Below are positions 59,981 through 64,000 of a stretch of 64,000 nt of DNA, piece by piece. The position numbers were made by a program, and so were the translations under genes. Source of the DNA: DASUAL01 sp035763805 (GTDB taxonomy: Bacteria > Gemmatimonadota > Gemmatimonadetes > Gemmatimonadales > GWC2-71-9); NCBI GenBank assembly GCA_035763805.1, contig DASUAL010000069.1, positions 16,811 through 80,810 on the forward strand, written 5' to 3'. Numbering within the stretch: position 1 is the stretch's first letter; each line of letters starts with the position of its first letter. Below the pieces are notes generated by a model, which made no database searches, was not told the origin of the DNA, and saw only the letters and a list, made by a program, of their open reading frames with translations.

Positions 59981-60772
59981 TTGACGCAGGACGCTGGAAC
60001 GACACTGGTCGACGCCCACTGCCACCTCGGCGATGGGGCGTTCGACCCGGACCGCGCGGCGGTGCTGGAGCGGGCCCGGCGGGCGGGTGTCGGTAACGTC
60101 GTCGTCATCGGCGGCACCGTGGAAGAATCCGAGCGCGCCGTCGCGCTGGCGCGCGTCGCGCCCGGCCTCTCGGCCACGGCGGGCGTGCACCCCCACGAGG
60201 CGAGGCGCTGGTCGCCCGAGGCCGCCGCCCGCCTGAAGGCCTTGCTCGCCCTACCCGAAGTGGTGGCTGTGGGGGAGACGGGGCTCGATTACCATTACGA
60301 CCATTCGCCGCGCGACGCACAGCGGCGCGCCTTCGAGGCCCAGCTCGCGCTCGCGGCGGAGCTCGGCAAGCCCGTGGTCGTGCACGCCCGCGAGGCGGAC
60401 GCCGACGTGGTCGCCATGCTCACCGGCGCGCGCATGCCAGTGGTGCTGCACTCGTTCAGCTCCGGGCCGAGAGTGTTCGAGGCAGGGATGGCGGCGGACG
60501 CGTACTTTTCCTTCTCCGGAATGATCACGTTCAAGAATTGGGCACCGCCAATGCCTCTAACCGTCTATCCGTCCAACCGCCTGCTCGTCGAGACGGACGC
60601 GCCGTACCTCGCCCCGGTGCCGCATCGAGGCAAGCGCAACGAGCCGGCGTTCGTGCGCGAGGTGGCCGAGGCACTCGCCCAGGCGCGCGGGGAGGCGCTC
60701 GCGGCGCTGGGACCACAGACGACGGAAAACGCCCGGCGCGTGTTCGGCCCACGGCTCGCATCCACGCTCTAG
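59981..60772 (+). CDS. TatD-family metal-dependent hydrolase
   Basis: 263 residues of the TatD DNase family. The metal motif DAHCHL is near residue 11. AGVHPHEA, GETGLDYHYD, VVHAREAD and LLVETDAPYLAP complete the site. The start is a TTG; no ATG or GTG lies near it, so this or a nearby weak codon is used. The 49 bases before it hold no clear signal. These enzymes act as 3'-5' DNases or on D-aminoacyl products. Confidence 0.9.
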   Translation: MTQDAGTTLVDAHCHLGDGAFDPDRAAVLERARRAGVGNVVVIGGTVEESERAVALARVAPGLSATAGVHPHEARRWSPEAAARLKALLALPEVVAVGETGLDYHYDHSPRDAQRRAFEAQLALAAELGKPVVVHAREADADVVAMLTGARMPVVLHSFSSGPRVFEAGMAADAYFSFSGMITFKNWAPPMPLTVYPSNRLLVETDAPYLAPVPHRGKRNEPAFVREVAEALAQARGEALAALGPQTTENARRVFGPRLASTL

Positions 60773-60785
60773 CACGAGAGGATCC

Positions 60786-62468
60786 GTGACCACGACGGCC
60801 AAGGTCCCTACCGACATCGCCATCGCGCAAGCGGCAAAGCTCCGCCCCGTTGCCGACATCGCGGCCGAGCTGGGCCTCGACGACGAAGACGTCGAGCTCT
60901 ATGGGAAGTACAAAGCAAAGGTCCGGCTCCGGGCGCTCGCCCGCCGCAAGTCCAGGGGTCACCTGGTCCTCGTCACGGGCATCAACCCGACGCCCGCCGG
61001 CGAGGGGAAGTCCACGGTGACTGTGGGCGTCACGCAGGCTCTGCGGAGGCTCGGGAAAAACGCGGCGTTGTGCATCCGCGAGCCGTCGCTCGGGCCCGTC
61101 TTCGGAGTGAAGGGCGGGGCGGCGGGCGGCGGGTACGCCCAGGTCGTGCCGATGGAGGATATCAACCTGCACTTCACGGGCGACTTTCACGCGATCGCGA
61201 GCGCGCACAACCTCCTGTCGGCGCTGCTCGACGCCCACCTGCATCACGGCAACGCCCTCGGTCTCGACACCCGACGCATCACGTGGCCGCGTACCATCGA
61301 CATGAACGACCGTGCTCTGCGGAGCATCATCATCGGGCTTGGCGGCCTGAACGCCGGTCCGACGCGCGAGGAGCGGTTCGTCATAATTCCTGGCTCGGAG
61401 ATCATGGCGATCATGGCGCTCGCCACCGGGCTCGAAGATCTGGAGCAGCGGCTCTCACGCATCGTCGTCGGGCTGACGCACGATAAGAAGCCGGTTCGCG
61501 CGAGCGACCTGAAGGCGCAGGGCGCGATGACCCTGCTCCTGAAGGACGCGATCAACCCCAACCTCGTGCAGACGCTCGAGGGCGGGCCGGCCTTCATCCA
61601 CTGCGGGCCGTTCGGGAACATCGCCCACGGCTGCAACTCGGTCGTATCCACCAAGCTCGCGCTCGCGCTGTGCGACGTGGTGCTGTCCGAAGCGGGATTC
61701 GGCGCGGACTTGGGCGCCGAGAAGTTCTTCGACATCAAGTGCCGGATGGCCGGGCTCAACCCCGAGGCGGCGATCGTCGTCGCGACGGTGCGGGCGCTCA
61801 AAATGCACGGCGGCGTGAGAAAGGATCGGCTGGGTGCGGCCGACCCCGGTGCCGTGCACCGGGGTGCCGCGAACCTGCGCCGCCACATCAAGAACGTGAA
61901 GAAGTTCGGCGTCCCGGTCGTCGTCGCGCTCAACCGGTTCGTCACCGACACCGACGCCGAGCTCGACGCCGTGCGCGACGAGTGCGCCGCCGAGGCTGTG
62001 GGGGTCGAGTTGTGCGAGGTGTGGGAGAAGGGCGGGGAAGGCGGGATCGCGGTCGCCGAGGCGGTGCTGAAACTGCTCGATGCGAAGCAGGCAAAGTTCA
62101 AGCCGCTGTACGACGAGAAGCGGTCGATCCGGGAAAAAATCGAGACGATCGCGAAGGAGATCTACGGCGCCGGCGCCGTGGCGTTCTCGCCGGCGGCCGA
62201 GCGGGCGCTCGAGCAGCTGCCGGCGATGGGGCTGGGCGACACGCCCGTGTGCATGGCGAAGACGCAATATTCCCTCACTGACGACGCCGCGAAGCTCGGC
62301 GCGCCGAGCGGGTTCACGCTTCAGGTGCGGGACATCCTGCCGTCGGCTGGCGCCGGCTTTGTCGTGCCGCTCGCGGGCGACATCATGACCATGCCCGGGC
62401 TCTCCAAGACGCCCGCGGCCGAGAAGATCCGGGTCCATCCCGACGGAACCATCGAGGGACTGTTCTGA
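60786..62468 (+). CDS. fhs: Formate--tetrahydrofolate ligase
   Basis: 560 residues; makes 10-formyl-THF from formate, ATP and THF. The ATP loop TPAGEGKST is near residue 65. REPSLGPVFGVKGGAAGGGYAQV and FTGDFHAI are conserved, and EKFFDIKCRMAGL and the C-terminal LPSAGAGFVVPLAGDIMTMPGL are intact. The GTG is 13 bases after tatD. Its TGA overlaps the ridA ATG. Confidence 0.97.
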   Translation: MTTTAKVPTDIAIAQAAKLRPVADIAAELGLDDEDVELYGKYKAKVRLRALARRKSRGHLVLVTGINPTPAGEGKSTVTVGVTQALRRLGKNAALCIREPSLGPVFGVKGGAAGGGYAQVVPMEDINLHFTGDFHAIASAHNLLSALLDAHLHHGNALGLDTRRITWPRTIDMNDRALRSIIIGLGGLNAGPTREERFVIIPGSEIMAIMALATGLEDLEQRLSRIVVGLTHDKKPVRASDLKAQGAMTLLLKDAINPNLVQTLEGGPAFIHCGPFGNIAHGCNSVVSTKLALALCDVVLSEAGFGADLGAEKFFDIKCRMAGLNPEAAIVVATVRALKMHGGVRKDRLGAADPGAVHRGAANLRRHIKNVKKFGVPVVVALNRFVTDTDAELDAVRDECAAEAVGVELCEVWEKGGEGGIAVAEAVLKLLDAKQAKFKPLYDEKRSIREKIETIAKEIYGAGAVAFSPAAERALEQLPAMGLGDTPVCMAKTQYSLTDDAAKLGAPSGFTLQVRDILPSAGAGFVVPLAGDIMTMPGLSKTPAAEKIRVHPDGTIEGLF

Positions 62469-62860
62469 TGAAGGCACAAGGCCTGGGCATCGTGGCCACC
62501 GACGCGGCGCCGAAAGCGATCGGCCCCTACAGCCAGGCGGTGGTCGTGGACGGGACGGTCTACACCGCGGGGCAGATCCCCCTGGACCCCAAGACGGGCG
62601 AGGTCGTGGGGAAAACGACCGCCGAGCAGACCGAGCAGGTACTCAAGAACCTGGCGGCGGTGCTCGCGGGGGCGCGCTCGGGGCTCGGCCTGGTCGTGAA
62701 GACGACTGTCTATCTCGCTGACATGGCCGACTTTCCGGCGATGAACGAGGTGTACGCGAAACACTTCGGCATTCACAAGCCGGCGCGCTCGACGGTGCAG
62801 GCGGCCGGCTTGCCGAAGGGCGTGCGGGTGGAGATCGACGCGATCGCACGGGTGGCCTAG
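62468..62860 (+). CDS. ridA: RidA-family enamine/imine deaminase
   Basis: 130 residues. The RidA marks are AIGPYSQAVVVDGTVYTAGQIPLDP near residue 20, and the late PARSTVQAAGLPKGVRVEIDAIA, which includes the substrate Arg. RidA removes reactive 2-aminoacrylate. The TAG overlaps the TAG of the opposed gene within CTAG (62857-62860). Confidence 0.94.
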   Translation: MKAQGLGIVATDAAPKAIGPYSQAVVVDGTVYTAGQIPLDPKTGEVVGKTTAEQTEQVLKNLAAVLAGARSGLGLVVKTTVYLADMADFPAMNEVYAKHFGIHKPARSTVQAAGLPKGVRVEIDAIARVA

Positions 62861-63384
62861 AACCGCAGCGACAAACCGACAGCCAGCCTGTCTCCACTAG
62901 GGGAGAAGGACGAGACGGTCCGCTCGCCCTCGGGGAGCGGCTGCCAGCGTTCGGACTGGATCGACGCCCCGACCGCGACGCCTATCAGCCCGCCGCCCGC
63001 GACGCCGAGCACCACCCCTGCCAGAACGTTGACTCCCCGGCCGAGTAGCTCGTCGGGTTCGACGGCCGCGCCGATCGTGCCACCCGCAACCGCCCCGACC
63101 AGGAGGCCCAGTCCCAGACCCGTCAGGGCGTGTCCATGCACACCGTTGCTGACCTCCAGGCGATCCAGGCCGGCGAGCGGGACCGGGATGGTTTCGCGGC
63201 GTTCCGTCCACACGAGCAAGCTGTCCGCCCGTTGGCCCGTGACCGTTCCGACGACCCGGTCTCGCGCCGAGTGCGCGGGAGTGAACCGTACGCGAGTTCC
63301 GACCGGCACGACTGGCCCTTCCTGTGCCGCCGTAGGGGTGGCCCCAACTAGGAGAATCACCACAAGTGGAATTGCGCGAAACAT
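62857..63384 (-). CDS. Secreted protein with glycine-zipper region, function unknown
   Basis: 175 residues. The signal peptide (AIPLVVILLVGATPTAAQ) leads into an SH3-like beta domain (VVPVGTRVRFTPAHSARDRVVGTVTG...). A Gly/Ala-rich, helix-forming stretch follows (LTGLGLGLLVGAVAGGTIGAAV ... GVVLGVAGGGLIGVAVGAS), like glycine-zipper membrane insertions. The ATG has a GGAGG site 6 bases upstream; the longer frame runs into the tRNA promoter region and is rejected. No named family. Confidence 0.72.
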   Translation of the reverse strand: MFRAIPLVVILLVGATPTAAQEGPVVPVGTRVRFTPAHSARDRVVGTVTGQRADSLLVWTERRETIPVPLAGLDRLEVSNGVHGHALTGLGLGLLVGAVAGGTIGAAVEPDELLGRGVNVLAGVVLGVAGGGLIGVAVGASIQSERWQPLPEGERTVSSFSPSGDRLAVGLSLRF

Positions 63385-63453
63385 GGCCCGCCTCCGCTGG
63401 GATGCGACCGTACACTGGCTCAGCTGCGTCAAGCAGGGGTCAAGGAGCGGGAC

Positions 63454-63482
63454 TTGCCTGACGCATCGGCATTGTCCAGCTT
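63454..63482 (+). promoter_or_regulatory. Possible promoter of the selenocysteine tRNA gene
   Basis: TTGCCT (63454-63459), a 17-base spacer and CAGCTT (63477-63482), ending 13 bases before the tRNA. The boxes resemble the TTGACn/TAGCTT type seen elsewhere but are weaker. Confidence 0.35.
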
Positions 63483-63495
63483 GCCCGAAGCGCGC

Positions 63496-63589
63496 GGGGG
63501 CGGATCGGGTCTGGTGGTCCGACTGGTCTTCAAAACCAGCTGGGGCTCGCAAGGGCCTCGGTAGGTTCGATTCCTACACGCTCCCGCCA
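63496..63589 (+). tRNA. selC: tRNA-Sec (anticodon TCA)
   Basis: A 94-base selenocysteine tRNA with encoded CCA. The anticodon stem CTGGT/ACCAG (63523-63527, 63535-63539) holds the loop CTTCAAA with TCA at 63530-63532. The T arm GTAGG/CCTAC has the TTCGATT loop. A long variable arm forms a 7-pair stem with a GCAA loop (63542-63559), and the D loop is TCTGGTGG. The acceptor GGGGGCG pairs with CGCTCCC (one G-T pair); the eighth pair is G-A, where most bacterial tRNA-Sec have a true pair. It implies a selenocysteine system (selA, selB, selD) elsewhere in the genome. Confidence 0.95.
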
Positions 63590-63598
63590 CAACAACTT

Positions 63599-63646
63599 GC
63601 ACACTCGGCCGTCGCACGCTCAGTCCCCGCCGGCGGCCGAGTGTGC
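63599..63646 (+). repeat. Perfect 13-base inverted repeat after tRNA-Sec
   Basis: GCACACTCGGCCG (63599-63611) and its exact complement (63634-63646) flank 22 bases. It starts 9 bases after the tRNA CCA. A short tandem of GTGTGCCCC follows (from 63641). It may be a two-way terminator or part of an integration site; there is no T tract. Confidence 0.7.
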
Positions 63647-63874
63647 CCCAAGTGTGCCCCTCGCGCCGTGCAGCGTCGCGAGCTTTGCCACACCGTCCTT
63701 GAGGTCCTGCTCGGCCCAGCGGCGCACCTCCGCGAGCGACACGACCCACCGGCCTCCGACCCGCCGCGCGCGCAGCTCGGTCCGCAGCAGTGCCGTCCGC
63801 AGCACGTACCACGAGACGTCGCACGCAGCGGCCGCCTCCGTCAGCGACAGCAACCGCTCCTCCGTGCCGGCCAT
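63620..63874 (-). CDS. Small HTH (excisionase/MerR-like) DNA-binding protein
   Basis: 84 residues. The core LLSLTEAAAACDVSWYVLRTALLRTELRARRVGGRWVVSLAEVRRWAE has the layout of an excisionase/HTH_17 domain: helix-turn-helix, then a beta wing with ARRVGGRWVV and a Trp in the last helix. A GGGGAGG site lies about 8 bases before the ATG. The gene reads toward the tRNA, and its 3' end overlaps the inverted repeat. Such genes sit beside integrases in elements inserted at tRNA genes; no integrase is visible in the last 126 bases. The A10 run at 63897-63906 lies upstream. Confidence 0.65.
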   Translation of the reverse strand: MAGTEERLLSLTEAAAACDVSWYVLRTALLRTELRARRVGGRWVVSLAEVRRWAEQDLKDGVAKLATLHGARGTLGAHSAAGGD

Positions 63875-64000
63875 CGGTCCCGCCTCCCCGCGGGCGAAAA
63901 AAAAAAGGAGCCCGCCCCGCGATCGCTCCGAGGTTGGACTCCGTTCGCCGCCAACATACTGCATGTCTCTGCGGCCGCGCAAGCCTCGTTTCGGTAGAAA

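Noticed and set aside
63897..63906. A10 run near the right edge considered as a terminator for the HTH gene
   Set aside because: On the minus strand the T10 lies in the loop of a GCGGGC/GCCCGC stem rather than after it, and upstream of the HTH gene.

Overview
This is a very gene-dense, high-GC stretch of bacterial chromosome. It holds almost no non-coding DNA, and no gap longer than 300 bases lacks a gene. Most genes on a strand overlap the next by 1-26 bases (ATGA, GTGA or TTG-type junctions), so long translationally coupled operons are likely. Several features fit Gemmatimonadota or a neighbouring phylum: the Bat/MoxR cluster, BshA (bacillithiol-type thiol synthesis), GatCAB, a MurA with Asp in place of the catalytic Cys, CIRCE-controlled groESL, and many secreted or lipoprotein genes of unknown family. 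No rRNA or phylogenetic marker tree is available here, so this assignment is an inference.

Layout. Bases 1-3313 hold pyrR(partial)-pyrB-pyrC and a class II aldolase. Bases 3306-4373 hold a coiled-coil zinc-ribbon protein and the convergent rpsT. From 4411 to 29158 nearly everything is on the plus strand: an M50 protease, scpAB, an RsuA-family pseudouridine synthase, an orphan Rossmann/HEAT pair, the MoxR-DUF58-BatA-BatBC-BatDE cluster, mutL, miaA, bshA, a UbiA prenyltransferase, uppP, birA, a frameshifted CPBP protease, coaX, a second UbiA protein, small membrane proteins and an NlpC/P60 protein fused to a beta-barrel. groES-groEL follow, with a CIRCE operator and a clear terminator.

Bases 31758-36702 are on the minus strand: a Ser/Thr kinase, a GlmU-like nucleotidyltransferase, manC, a lone receiver domain and a Roadblock protein. 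They look like a signalling and sugar-nucleotide cluster. Bases 36796-45201 hold a lipoprotein, serS, a histidine kinase, a UvrD/PcrA helicase and gatCAB. A minus-strand trio (antiporter, DUF948-like, zinc-dependent phospholipase C-like) faces gatB. Bases 47885-59931 carry murA, pgeF, the rimP-nusA-ylxQ-infB-DUF503-rbfA-truB-ribF translation operon and secDF. tatD, fhs and ridA follow. The right edge has a selenocysteine tRNA gene with a small HTH/excisionase-like ORF just beyond it, which may be the border of an integrated element.

Three cross-cutting signals stand out. (1) Short elements bounded by imperfect inverted repeats, mostly built from iterated 7-9-mers, sit at gene junctions or in protein linkers (mutL, mutL/miaA, miaA/bshA, murA/pgeF, inside pgeF, NlpC/next gene). 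Some of them supply start codons, stop codons or terminal residues. (2) A promoter type TTGACn-N17/18-TA(T/G)CTT recurs, and several copies lie only 9-11 bases before a start codon without a Shine-Dalgarno sequence, which suggests leaderless mRNAs. (3) An intrinsic-terminator hairpin with a T8 tract abuts the rimP ATG just downstream of a good promoter, which suggests attenuation of the nusA/infB operon.
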